59,211 nucleotides of DNA, taken from Natrinema limicola JCM 13563. GTDB taxonomy: Archaea; Halobacteriota; Halobacteria; Halobacteriales; Natrialbaceae. Under the pieces are notes generated by a model. That model had not been told where the DNA came from, did not search any database, and saw only the letters and a list, made by a program, of their open reading frames with translations. The position numbers and the translations under genes were made by a program. The stretch lies in assembly GCF_000337475.1 (NCBI RefSeq), contig NZ_AOIT01000015.1, positions 549-59,759 of the forward strand. Reading direction: 5' to 3'. Each line of letters begins with the position of its first letter. Position 1 is the first letter of the stretch. Below, one piece after another: positions 41,964 through 50,006 of the stretch.

Positions 41964-42299
41964 ATGACCTTCGTCACCCGTCTGACGCTCCAGAGCGGCG
42001 ATCGCACCGCACTCGATGGTATCGTCGAGGACATCAAAACCACCGCCGAGCGAAAGGGCGCAGCACTCAAAGGCCCCCACTCGCATCCGCCGGAGCGACT
42101 CTCGGTTCCCCAGCGCTGCCGACTCCACGCCGACGACGATCGGCGGTTCTCCTCGTGGGACTACACCGTCTTCACTCGTGAACTCGAGATTCACGGCCAC
42201 GACAATCTCGCACGCAACATCGCCTCGCAGAACTTCCCCGATTCGGTCCACATCGAGGCCGAAGTCGAGCAGATCCACGGCGCTGGCCGCGGCAACTGA
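41964..42299 (+). CDS. Stand-alone uS10/mL48-like ribosomal-fold protein
   Basis: 111-residue protein with the S10 ferredoxin-like fold: FVTRLTLQSGDRTALDGIVEDIKTTAERKGAALKGPHSHPPERLSVPQ (S10-like loop with the conserved GP.P.P segment) and YTVFTRELEIHGHDNLARNIASQNFPDSVHIEAEV. Genuine haloarchaeal uS10 is encoded with tuf/EF-1A, so this is a paralogue of unknown role. It lies 68 bases before the amidohydrolase gene, which has its own TATA element. Confidence 0.83.
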   Translation: MTFVTRLTLQSGDRTALDGIVEDIKTTAERKGAALKGPHSHPPERLSVPQRCRLHADDDRRFSSWDYTVFTRELEIHGHDNLARNIASQNFPDSVHIEAEVEQIHGAGRGN

Positions 42300-42340
42300 G
42301 GGCTTTTTACACCGCGTCGAGCGAACCCGCCGTCAGAGCT

Positions 42341-42348
42341 TTTTATCA
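42341..42348 (+). promoter_or_regulatory. TATA element for the M20 amidohydrolase gene
   Basis: ttttatca, 20-27 bases before ATG 42368. A second similar run (gctttttacacc, 42303-42314) lies further upstream. Confidence 0.5.
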
Positions 42349-42367
42349 GTCTCGCGGAGAGAGTACC

Positions 42368-43648
42368 ATGACCGCGGACGACCTCGTAACCCTCCGGCGA
42401 GACCTGCATCAGCGACCCGAACCTGCTTGGCGCGAATTCTATACGACTGCACGGATCGTCGACGAACTCGAGTCGCGCCTCGGCGACGACCTCGATGCCC
42501 TCCATGTCGGACCAGAGGCGATCGCGGGCGACCACCGGCTGGCGGTCCCCGACGATGCGGAGCTGACCCGCTGGTACGAGCAGGCCCACGAGACGGATGT
42601 CGATACTGCCACGCTCGAGCGGCTCGAAGGCGGCTACACGGGTGCCGTCGCGGTCATCGAACGCGGTGAGGGGCCGACCGTCGGCCTGCGCGTCGACATC
42701 GACGGCCTCCCGCGACCCGAATCCGCGGAACTGTCCCACAAGCCCGCCGCCGCCGGCTTTCGCTCCGAACACGAGGGTGCGATGCACGCCTGCGGCCACG
42801 ACGCCCACGCGACGATCGGAATCGGCGTCCTCGAGCGAATTGCAGACAGCGACTTTGCGGGCACCCTGAAGGTGTTTTTCCAGCCCGCTGAGGAAGTCGT
42901 CGGCGGCGGCAAGTCGATGGCCGAAAGCGAGCACATCCGAGACGTCGACTCCCTGCTCGCAATGCACGTCGGGCTCGACCACCCGACCGGCGAAGTCGTC
43001 GCGGGGATCGACGGCTTCCTCGCGGTTTCGCATCTCGAGGCCGCGTTCACGGGCGAATCGGCCCACGCTGGCGGCCATCCGGAACAGGGCCGTAACGCCG
43101 TGCAGGCGATGGCGACGGCCGTCCAGAACCTCTATGCCATCCCACGGCACAACGACGGCAAGACGCGGGTCAACGCGGGCGTCGTCGAGGGTGGCAGCGC
43201 CGCCAACGTCATCCCTGACGAGGCTCGCATCGTCGCCGAAGTGCGCGGCGAGACGACTGACCTGATGGAGTATATGAAACACCGGGCCGAGCAGGTGCTC
43301 CGGAGTGCCGCCGAAATGCACGACTGCGAGGTGTCGATCGAGACCGGTGCCGAAGCACCCAGCGCGAGCAGCGACGACGAACTCGTTTCGATCGTGGCTG
43401 ACGTGGCCGGCGAGACGGCAGGCGTCGAGCGCGTCCTCGAGCGCGACGAACTCGGCGGCAGCGAGGACGCGACCTATCTCATGCGAGCGGTCCAGGAACG
43501 CGGCGGCAGCGCCTGCTACGTCGGTGTCGGTACTGATCACCCCGGCGGCCACCATACTGCCACGTTCGACGTCGACGAAGCGAGCATCGGCCACGGGGTC
43601 GACATACTGGCCGGGACGATCGAGCGGCTGGGCCGGCGGGCGGACTAA
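42368..43648 (+). CDS. M20D-family amidohydrolase
   Basis: 426-residue amidohydrolase of the IAA-amino-acid/hippurate hydrolase group, cleaving N-acyl amino acids. Metal-site motifs: GLRVDIDGLP (about 103-112), MHACGHDAHAT (about 140-150), QPAEEVVGGG (Glu-Glu about 178-179), and the C-terminal THPGGHH-like DHPGGHHTATFDVDE. The lid domain begins HLEAAFTGESAHAGGHPEQGRNAV. About 35 residues in the N-terminal part (QAHETDVDTATLERLEGGY) are an insertion relative to bacterial enzymes. Substrate unknown. Confidence 0.9.
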   Translation: MTADDLVTLRRDLHQRPEPAWREFYTTARIVDELESRLGDDLDALHVGPEAIAGDHRLAVPDDAELTRWYEQAHETDVDTATLERLEGGYTGAVAVIERGEGPTVGLRVDIDGLPRPESAELSHKPAAAGFRSEHEGAMHACGHDAHATIGIGVLERIADSDFAGTLKVFFQPAEEVVGGGKSMAESEHIRDVDSLLAMHVGLDHPTGEVVAGIDGFLAVSHLEAAFTGESAHAGGHPEQGRNAVQAMATAVQNLYAIPRHNDGKTRVNAGVVEGGSAANVIPDEARIVAEVRGETTDLMEYMKHRAEQVLRSAAEMHDCEVSIETGAEAPSASSDDELVSIVADVAGETAGVERVLERDELGGSEDATYLMRAVQERGGSACYVGVGTDHPGGHHTATFDVDEASIGHGVDILAGTIERLGRRAD

Positions 43649-43766
43649 TTTCGAAAATCCGAACAGTATTGATCGTCGAACCGAACCACGTGATACGATG
43701 GTCGGGCGATCAGTAGACGGCGGCGACTTCGTCGACGCGCACTGGTGGGGCCATCATCGACTGCTC

Positions 43767-43773
43767 GAGGTGA
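43767..43773 (+). promoter_or_regulatory. Shine-Dalgarno deciding the M48 start
   Basis: gaggtga, 7 bases before GTG 43781; it favours that GTG over the one at 43745. Confidence 0.6.
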
Positions 43774-43780
43774 GCGGGTC

Positions 43781-45268
43781 GTGAAGAGAACCCGCGTGCG
43801 GGCCGCTCTCTGGGGGCGCATGGCAGTCTCGGTGGTACTCCTCGCGCTCGCGATGGGACTGCTTGTCGCCATCGAGGTCATGTTGCTCGGTCTCGCGTCC
43901 GGAGTGGCGATAGTCGTTCCCTACGTCATTTTTACGCTCGGGCTTGGGAGTTCGTCGCTCGCTGTCGTCCCCACCGCCGTCGTCTACGGCGGGCTGGTAC
44001 TCGCGGTAGGCTGTGCTGTTCGCGTGGTACGGAGCGAACACGCTTCCACGGAGATGGCGGCCGAAGTCGTCGCAGTCACGTATCTGCTGGTGATTCTGTC
44101 GTCGATAGTCGCGACCGGGTACCTGCTCGTCTCGGTCCTGGGGAGTTCACTTAGAGCGGCGATACTCGTCTGTGGCATTCTCGTCGCTGCCGTCTTCGTC
44201 GGCTGGCTCCTCCACACGGCGGTCGACTGGTCGAACGCGGACGAGACGGAGCGCGCCGGGAATTCGGTGCATGAGCCCACGAACACGGCGGCAGACGAGC
44301 CCGTCGGGATCACGACCGAAATGCGCAGCGTGCTCGAGGGGGTCAGCGAACTGACTGATCGACCGGCGTCCGGCTATTTCGGCGTCACGCTCGCAGGCAT
44401 CGTCGTCCTCGGTCTCTGTTTCGCTGCCGCGACGGTCGTTCCGACGGTCTATCACCTTCCTGGACTGGCGGCGGTCGGCAGCCTTTGTATCGTCGGGCTA
44501 CACGTCGGCACCACGGTTCGGTCCGAATACGCTGGCGAGAGCGCAGTGCTTCGGGACCTCGAGCGGGGCGAGCGACGCGAGTCGCGAGCCACGGCCACGA
44601 CCAGAGCGGACGACCACGACCTGGCGACCCTCCAGGCGACGGTCGGCCGGCTCGCAGCCCAGGCCGACGTTCCCACGCCGACGGTTCGCATCGGCTCGAG
44701 TGCCACCCCGCGGGCTATCACGGTCGGCTACCGACCCGCGACGTCGACGATCGTGGTCTCCCGTGGGCTGCTCGAGAGCCTCGATGACCGGGAACTCGAA
44801 GCGGCGCTCGCACACGAACTCGCACACGTCGTACACCGGGATGCGGCCGTGATGACCTGTCTCGCCCTTCCCGCGGCGAACGCGAGCGCAACGGTCGATC
44901 GCCACGTCGCGAACCCGGTCCTCGCGATTCCTGCAGCCGTCACGTACGCGGTGAGCCGGTGGTGTGTCGCCCTCGTCTCGAGCTATCGGGAGTACGTCGC
45001 TGACGACGGTGCTGTCGCGATCACTGGCGATCCGGCCGCCCTCGCGAGTGCGCTCGAGACGCTCGATGCCGAACTCGAACGGCGGCCTGCGACGGATCTG
45101 CGCGACCACCGGTCTACCGCGGCGTTCTCGATCGTCCCGCCGCCGTGGGAGGAGCACCGCTTTTTTGACCGGACCCGGCGGGTCATCGCTCGGGGAATCT
45201 TCGGGACACACCCCGACACCGAAACGCGGATCGACCGGCTCAGAACTGCCGTCGACGGGCGCGACTGA
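43781..45268 (+). CDS. Large membrane M48-family metalloprotease
   Basis: 495-residue protein. Four hydrophobic helices fill residues about 14-150. A charged cytoplasmic segment, two more helices (about 203-240) and the protease domain follow. Zinc site HELAH at 345-349 (AALAHELAHVVHRDAAVM), third-ligand region SSYREYVADDGAVAITG, and FGTHPDTETRIDRLR at the end, as in HtpX/Ste24-like M48 proteases. The four-helix N-terminal extension distinguishes it from HtpX at 32154. GTG 43781 is chosen because of the Shine-Dalgarno sequence. Confidence 0.88.
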   Translation: MKRTRVRAALWGRMAVSVVLLALAMGLLVAIEVMLLGLASGVAIVVPYVIFTLGLGSSSLAVVPTAVVYGGLVLAVGCAVRVVRSEHASTEMAAEVVAVTYLLVILSSIVATGYLLVSVLGSSLRAAILVCGILVAAVFVGWLLHTAVDWSNADETERAGNSVHEPTNTAADEPVGITTEMRSVLEGVSELTDRPASGYFGVTLAGIVVLGLCFAAATVVPTVYHLPGLAAVGSLCIVGLHVGTTVRSEYAGESAVLRDLERGERRESRATATTRADDHDLATLQATVGRLAAQADVPTPTVRIGSSATPRAITVGYRPATSTIVVSRGLLESLDDRELEAALAHELAHVVHRDAAVMTCLALPAANASATVDRHVANPVLAIPAAVTYAVSRWCVALVSSYREYVADDGAVAITGDPAALASALETLDAELERRPATDLRDHRSTAAFSIVPPPWEEHRFFDRTRRVIARGIFGTHPDTETRIDRLRTAVDGRD

Positions 45269-45301
45269 ACGGTCTCGATATCGGGTCACGACCGACCCTC
45301 A

Positions 45302-46081
45302 TCAGGCGTCCGTCACGACCTCGAGGTCGAACGGCGCGTCGGCGGGTGCCATGTCAGGCTCGAGGTAGCCGACCGCGAAGGCGGTGTAGACACTGCCGGT
45401 CTCGGGTGCGGTGTCGACGGTCGCGACCACGTCGCCGTCGTTGGTCTCGGTCGCCGGTCGGACCTCGAGCGTGTAGTCCCCGCCGGGGACTTCGGTCGTT
45501 GCCGCCTCGCCGAAGGCCACGTCGTCGAACAAGACCGTCTCGCCGTCACCAACCGTGACATCGACAGCGGGTGCGTCCGGCGAGGCATGCACAAGGCGGA
45601 CGCGTGCGTTGTCACCCGGATCGCTGCGATCGTCCTCGAGAACTGTCGGTGCAAACAGCTGGTTCGTCTCGCTTAGTTCGCCAAGCGCCGCGATGGTGAA
45701 CGCCCCGTCCGTGATCTCGAGGTCGTCCTCGAACACGACCGCATCAGGGTCACCTGCAGCCGTGATCATCACCGTGTAGGTGCCCGGCGCGAGCTCGAGG
45801 TAGTCGCTGACATCCCGGTAGGGCACATCCTCGAGGACCGTGTCGCCGTCGACGTAGACGTCGACGTTCGGTGCATCCGGCGAGAGGTGCGCGACGCGGA
45901 CGTTCGCCATTGTCTCGTCGCTTCCGTTATCGGCCATCTCGTCGTCACTCATCTCCTCTCCCGACTCGTTACCGCCCATCTCGCTGCCGTCGTCACTCCC
46001 ACCCATACAGCCGGCGAGCGCGATCCCGCCCGCAGTTCCGATCAGTGTCAGTGCGCGTCGGCGTGTGTGGATTTTTGCCAT
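45302..46081 (-). CDS. Exported DUF4397 lipoprotein
   Basis: 259-residue secreted protein. The signal reads HTRRRALTLIGTAGGIALAGCMGG: twin arginines, a hydrophobic run and a lipobox AGC, so it is a probable Tat-exported lipoprotein. An acidic linker (about 30-62) leads to two tandem DUF4397 beta-domains, each opening with VRVAHLSPDAPNVDVYVDG (about 68) and VRLVHASPDAPAVDVTVGDG (about 166). Family function unknown; cell-surface location is likely. The palindrome at its promoter suggests regulation. Confidence 0.9.
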   Translation of the reverse strand: MAKIHTRRRALTLIGTAGGIALAGCMGGSDDGSEMGGNESGEEMSDDEMADNGSDETMANVRVAHLSPDAPNVDVYVDGDTVLEDVPYRDVSDYLELAPGTYTVMITAAGDPDAVVFEDDLEITDGAFTIAALGELSETNQLFAPTVLEDDRSDPGDNARVRLVHASPDAPAVDVTVGDGETVLFDDVAFGEAATTEVPGGDYTLEVRPATETNDGDVVATVDTAPETGSVYTAFAVGYLEPDMAPADAPFDLEVVTDA

Positions 46082-46207
46082 ACAATCCGGTACCTGACGC
46101 ATCGGAAAAGCGAAATTCCCTAACGGAGTAGGGGTATTTCCACAGGAATTTATAACTCACTGACCAGTAATACCGTATTACTCGGACGTAGCCGTCTCGA
46201 GTGACCA
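46082..46207 (-). promoter_or_regulatory. DUF4397 promoter with palindrome at the transcript start
   Basis: Minus-strand TATA gttataaatt (46147-46156). The palindrome cccta-N6-taggg (46118-46133) spans the start predicted about 27 bases downstream, followed by a leader of about 43 bases. A repressor bound here would block initiation. Confidence 0.5.
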
Positions 46208-46534
46208 GTGGCCGGGAGGACGGCTCAAGCAACGCGAGAGCCGTCCGACCCGGGGGCAGGCGGTTACCCAGATACTGACCGCGAGCGAACCCGACGGGTG
46301 AGCGAGCGGGCCGACGACCGACCCGGAGGGGAGGGAGGAGTGTCTTCGTGAGCGGAGCGAACGAAGGCTCGGAAGTCGCAGCCTGCGAGTGATAACGAGC
46401 AGGATCTTCTTCCGGTGCTTTTGATCGACCCTAAGCGGGAGCGAAGCTCCAGCGAGGTCCGAGAGAGCTTCGCTCTCTCGAGATTTTGCCGAGCGAACGA
46501 GCGGCGCGAGTGAGCGCAGCGTAAAAGGTCGTTC
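46208..46534. repeat. Composite 3'-UTR repeat, copy R2 (downstream of the geranylgeranyl reductase gene)
   Basis: Core 46208-46342 aligns with R1: outer helix ccggg/cccgg (46212-46216, 46249-46253), inner 9-bp helix ggacggctc/gagccgtcc (46218-46226, 46238-46246), 11-base loop aagcaacgcga. The shared tail (gagcgagcgggccgacgac, then ggaggagtg) follows. After about 70 extra bases come gtgcttttgatcgacc (compare R1 gtgcgtttgatcaacc), a perfect 9-bp hairpin (46460-46480, triloop ttc) and ggtcg at 46527-46531, which pairs with cgacc at 46426-46430, ending at the reductase stop codon. Confidence 0.75.
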
Positions 46535-47938
46535 TTAGTACTTGGGCTCTGCCCCAGTCGTCTCGTAGACCTGTTCCATGAGGTCGTCACGGCGTTGTTG
46601 CCAGTGCTCGAGTGCGGCGGGGTGGTGGGGATACCCTTCGTAGAGCTCGAGGAGGTCGTCGGCCCGACGTTTGGTCTGGAAGAGCGTCCAGATCGTCCCC
46701 CAGTGGCCGCGGCTGTTGAGCAGGCTTTCGATGGCGAGTTTCGGGCCGACGCTCGTACTCCCCGAGTACAGCGCCTCTGCGAGTTTCTCGCCGGGCATCG
46801 CGGCGAGCAGTCCCATCAGGTCGTCGACGTCGACGGCCGTCGAGAGGATGTTGTAGACGTCCAGGGCGGCATACCGGGCGCCGAAGTGGTCCATGACGCG
46901 TTCGTTGTACTCCCAGAGGGCCTTCTCGCTGACGTCGCCGGTCTCGAGTGCGTCGATCGCGGCCTCGCCGGCGTACTTGCCGCCGTAGGCGGCTCCGGCG
47001 ATCCCGCCGCCGGTCGTGGGGTTGACGTGGCCGGCGGCGTCGCCGATGGCCATGTAGCCCGGATGGACGGCCGAATCGTAGGGCCGCCGGGTGGGGAGGG
47101 CTGCGCCGAGTTTGTCCTCGACCTCGGCATTCCGGAACTCGGGGCGGGTCTCGAGGTCGCGTTTGAGGTCGTCGACGAGTTTCATCGGCTCTTCGGTCAT
47201 CTGGAAGCCCAGGCCGGCGTTGATCTCCGTCTCCGTGCGCGGGAAGTACCAGAGATAGCCTGCGGCCCGTTCGGTCGGCTTGAAAACGAGCGCGTCGTCC
47301 CACTCGACGGGTTCCTCGACGTGGACGATCTCGCGGTAGGCAGAACAGAAGTGCGTATAGTTAACGTTCGTATCGAACGAGGAGGCCGAGAAGTCGACGT
47401 GATCCTGGAGGACGGACAGCGAGCCCGCGGCGTCGATGACGATGTCGGCCTCGTAGGTGAGCGGGTCGCCGTTTCGGATCGCTTCGACACCGGTGACGCG
47501 ACCGTTGTCATCCTGAAGGACGTTTTTGACGACGGTGTCATAATGGAAGTCGACGCCGACGTCGCCGGCCCCGTCGATGATCCGGCGGCCGTACTCCCAG
47601 CGGTCGATAACGGCCAGTTCGCCGGGGATCGGGATCTCGAGGACGGTATCTTCCTGTGGGATCTCGAAGCGACCGTGATCGACGCCCGTATTCGTAAAGG
47701 CGGGCTCGAGTTTCGATTTCGGAATCGCCTCTGGGAAGCTGTCGGCACCCTTCAGCGCGTCGCCGCAGGCGATGTGGCCCGCTTCGGATTCTGGCTTTCG
47801 CTCGAGGACGACGACGTCGTACCCTTCCCGTGCGATGGTCGCTGCGGCGTAGCACCCTGCCGTTCCGGCACCGACGACGACCACGTCCGGCGACTGCGTC
47901 TTCGGCGTCGTGGCGGCCGACTGCTCCTGCGTACTCAT
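46535..47938 (-). CDS. Geranylgeranyl reductase family flavoprotein
   Basis: 467-residue FAD-dependent reductase of the GGR family, which saturates isoprenoid chains of archaeal lipids or menaquinone. FAD dinucleotide site VVVVGAGTAGCYAA (residues 19-32), ERKPESEAGHIACGDAL (GGR-type CxxCGD-like cysteine), PYDSAVHPGYMAIGDAAGHVNPTTGGGIAGA (second FAD motif GDAAG) and YLWYFPRTETEINAGLGFQ. The ferredoxin gene next door, divergent by about 155 bases, could supply electrons. Chain-saturation specificity is unknown. Confidence 0.9.
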   Translation of the reverse strand: MSTQEQSAATTPKTQSPDVVVVGAGTAGCYAAATIAREGYDVVVLERKPESEAGHIACGDALKGADSFPEAIPKSKLEPAFTNTGVDHGRFEIPQEDTVLEIPIPGELAVIDRWEYGRRIIDGAGDVGVDFHYDTVVKNVLQDDNGRVTGVEAIRNGDPLTYEADIVIDAAGSLSVLQDHVDFSASSFDTNVNYTHFCSAYREIVHVEEPVEWDDALVFKPTERAAGYLWYFPRTETEINAGLGFQMTEEPMKLVDDLKRDLETRPEFRNAEVEDKLGAALPTRRPYDSAVHPGYMAIGDAAGHVNPTTGGGIAGAAYGGKYAGEAAIDALETGDVSEKALWEYNERVMDHFGARYAALDVYNILSTAVDVDDLMGLLAAMPGEKLAEALYSGSTSVGPKLAIESLLNSRGHWGTIWTLFQTKRRADDLLELYEGYPHHPAALEHWQQRRDDLMEQVYETTGAEPKY

Positions 47939-48064
47939 ATCAACACTGTGGACGCCGCGGTAAGAAAACGTTTTATCAAGCGGTTGGCCGCGATCTGTGG
48001 CTGCTCCGGTGACGAACCAGCGCGCTGGAATCGGTCGGTTTGCTCCCCTGCAATGAAATAAAGA

Positions 48065-48071
48065 GTTTTAG
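48065..48071 (+). promoter_or_regulatory. TATA element for the ferredoxin gene
   Basis: gttttag, 24-30 bases before ATG 48095; leaderless transcript expected. Confidence 0.45.
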
Positions 48072-48094
48072 TGAGGTCCGCCGTACCGAACCGT

Positions 48095-48430
48095 ATGACT
48101 GAGTATACGGTCGAGTTCGTCGGGACGGGTGAGACGATCACCTGTACCGACAAGGAGACGATCCTCAGCCGGTGTCTCGAGGAGGGGATCGCTCAGGAGT
48201 ACTCCTGCCGAGTGGGGATGTGTCTGGCCTGTTCTGCCGAAATCGTCGAAGGTGAGGTCACCCAACCCGCTGCCCGCGGCCTGACCGAAGCAGAAGCCGA
48301 AAACTACGCGCTGACCTGCATGGCGCGTCCACAGTCAGATCTGAAACTCGACCGTGGCAAATATCCGCCAAGCATCGAGGACGATCTCGAGGCCGATAGC
48401 GGACGCGACGGCGCAGTTGCCGACGACTGA
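48095..48430 (+). CDS. 2Fe-2S ferredoxin
   Basis: 111-residue plant-type [2Fe-2S] ferredoxin. Cluster ligands Cys38, Cys43, Cys46 and Cys75 (CRVGMCLAC...LTC). It lacks the long acidic insertion seen in the main haloarchaeal Fdx, so it is a smaller paralogue. Soluble electron carrier; partner unknown, but the divergent geranylgeranyl reductase gene, an enzyme family that can use ferredoxin, is suggestive. The acidic C-terminal tail (EDDLEADSGRDGAVADD) is a halophile trait. Confidence 0.93.
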   Translation: MTEYTVEFVGTGETITCTDKETILSRCLEEGIAQEYSCRVGMCLACSAEIVEGEVTQPAARGLTEAEAENYALTCMARPQSDLKLDRGKYPPSIEDDLEADSGRDGAVADD

Positions 48431-48684
48431 GACGGTTTGCTGTACCGATGTTCCGGTGCAACGCAGGGCGGTCGCGGTCCCACCGGCAATGACTGATAGG
48501 AGCCCGTCTGAGGCCCGTCGGCTGGACCACGTTCTCGGCGATCCACACGACGGATCGCGGGTGTGCCGGCACTGACAGCGGTTCGTCTCGAAGCGTGGCG
48601 ACTGGGCGACCGAAGAGAACGCGAGAGAAACGCGGAGGCTGGGCTGGGACTCGAATCGCCGACGCGGCGCGCCTCGAGGCGCGA

Positions 48685-49848
48685 TTACTCGACGAAGTCG
48701 ATGTCGTCACCGCCTGCTCCTGCGGGCTGGACGGCTTCGCCGTCCTGACGACCGTATATCTGGGGCGACTCGACGCCCGTGACGACGATCATCGTCCGCA
48801 TGCTGCCCTCGAGACTCTCGTCGATCGAGGTCCCCCAGATGATGCGGGCGTCGGGGTCGATCCGGTCGTAGATCTCCTCGACGACGCCTTCGGCTTCCTC
48901 GATGGCCATGTCGTTGCCGCCGGTGACGTTGACGAGTGCGGAACTCGCACTGGAGATATCGACGTCCAGCAGCGGCGAGCGAAGCGCGGTTTTGACCGAA
49001 TCTTCGGCTTTGGCTTCGGAGTCGGCTTCGCCGAGACCGATCATAGCGACGCCACCTCGTTCCATGACGGTACGCACGTCGGCGAAGTCTAGGTTGACGA
49101 GTCCGGGTTTCGTGATGAGTTCCGTGATGCCCTTGACGCTCCGCATCAGGACCTCGTCGGAGACCTTGAACGCCTGACGGACGGGCAGTTTGCCCACTGA
49201 ATCGAGCAGGCGGTCGTTGGGGACGACGATGACGGTGTCGGAGACATCGCGCAGGCGCTCGAGGCCGGCCTCCGCGTTGGTTCGGCGGACCTCTCCCTCG
49301 GCGGTAAAGGGTGTCGTGACGATCGAAATCGTGAGTGCGCCAGCCTCGCGGGCGGCTTTGGCGACGACGGGCGCAGAGCCAGTGCCGGTGCCACCACCGA
49401 GCCCGGCCGTGACGAAGACCATATCGGAGCCGTCGATGGCATCGTAGATGTCCTGCTGGCTCTCGAGGGCGGCTTCTTCGCCGACCTGGGGCAGGGAGCC
49501 AGCCCCGCGGCCGCCGGTTTTCTCTTCGCCCATCAGGATCTTGGTGTCGGCTTCGATCTCGACTAAGTGCTGGACGTCGGTGTTGGCGGCGACGAGTTTC
49601 GCGCCGTGGATCCCCTCCTCGTGCATACGGTTGACAGTGTTCCCGCCGGCACCGCCACAGCCGACGACCGTGATGTCGGTCTGGAGGTCCTGGAGAACGT
49701 CTTCCAGTTCGTCGTCGGTCATCGTCCCGGTCTGTCGGCCGTCCGACGACCCGCCGCCGGACGACTGCCCGTCCTGGGGTGCGTCGTCGGGAGCCGTGGC
49801 CGCCCCGTCTTCGGCCTCGTCGATTGCGTCGTCGATGAGAGAGTCCAT
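48685..49848 (-). CDS. ftsZ1: Cell division protein FtsZ1
   Basis: 387-residue FtsZ. GTP-binding tubulin signature GGGTGTGS at residues 151-158, nucleotide-site [13 protein letters not shown] (63-75), and synergy/T7 loop [12 protein letters not shown] (251-262) with catalytic Asp. The acidic N-terminal extension (about 1-55, [15 protein letters not shown]...) and C-terminal DDIDFVE match haloarchaeal FtsZ1, which assembles first at mid-cell and scaffolds the division ring with FtsZ2. A minus-strand TATA-like gtaattat lies about 30 bases upstream. Confidence 0.95.
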   Translation of the reverse strand: MDSLIDDAIDEAEDGAATAPDDAPQDGQSSGGGSSDGRQTGTMTDDELEDVLQDLQTDITVVGCGGAGGNTVNRMHEEGIHGAKLVAANTDVQHLVEIEADTKILMGEEKTGGRGAGSLPQVGEEAALESQQDIYDAIDGSDMVFVTAGLGGGTGTGSAPVVAKAAREAGALTISIVTTPFTAEGEVRRTNAEAGLERLRDVSDTVIVVPNDRLLDSVGKLPVRQAFKVSDEVLMRSVKGITELITKPGLVNLDFADVRTVMERGGVAMIGLGEADSEAKAEDSVKTALRSPLLDVDISSASSALVNVTGGNDMAIEEAEGVVEEIYDRIDPDARIIWGTSIDESLEGSMRTMIVVTGVESPQIYGRQDGEAVQPAGAGGDDIDFVE

Positions 49849-50006
49849 TCTTGCTCCTGTCTAAACAATGGAGCATAATTACCTTTCCCCTACACGTCAG
49901 CCGCCTGTCTGACACGTTCGGACGATCGTACGGATCTCATTGCGTGAACGTCGAATCCACGAGCAGCCCTCGAGTAATACTCTCTTACTGTCGGTTTCCC
50001 GTTCAG

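Noticed and set aside
43645-43881. 78-codon minus-strand ORF before the second M48 gene
   Set aside because: Overlaps both the amidohydrolase end and the M48 start, composition is Arg/Ser-rich as in shadow frames.
48640-48684. T-arm-like gggactcgaatcgcc near the ftsZ1 stop, possible tRNA
   Set aside because: The flanking bases do not pair as a T-stem, and no acceptor, D or anticodon arm can be built on either strand.
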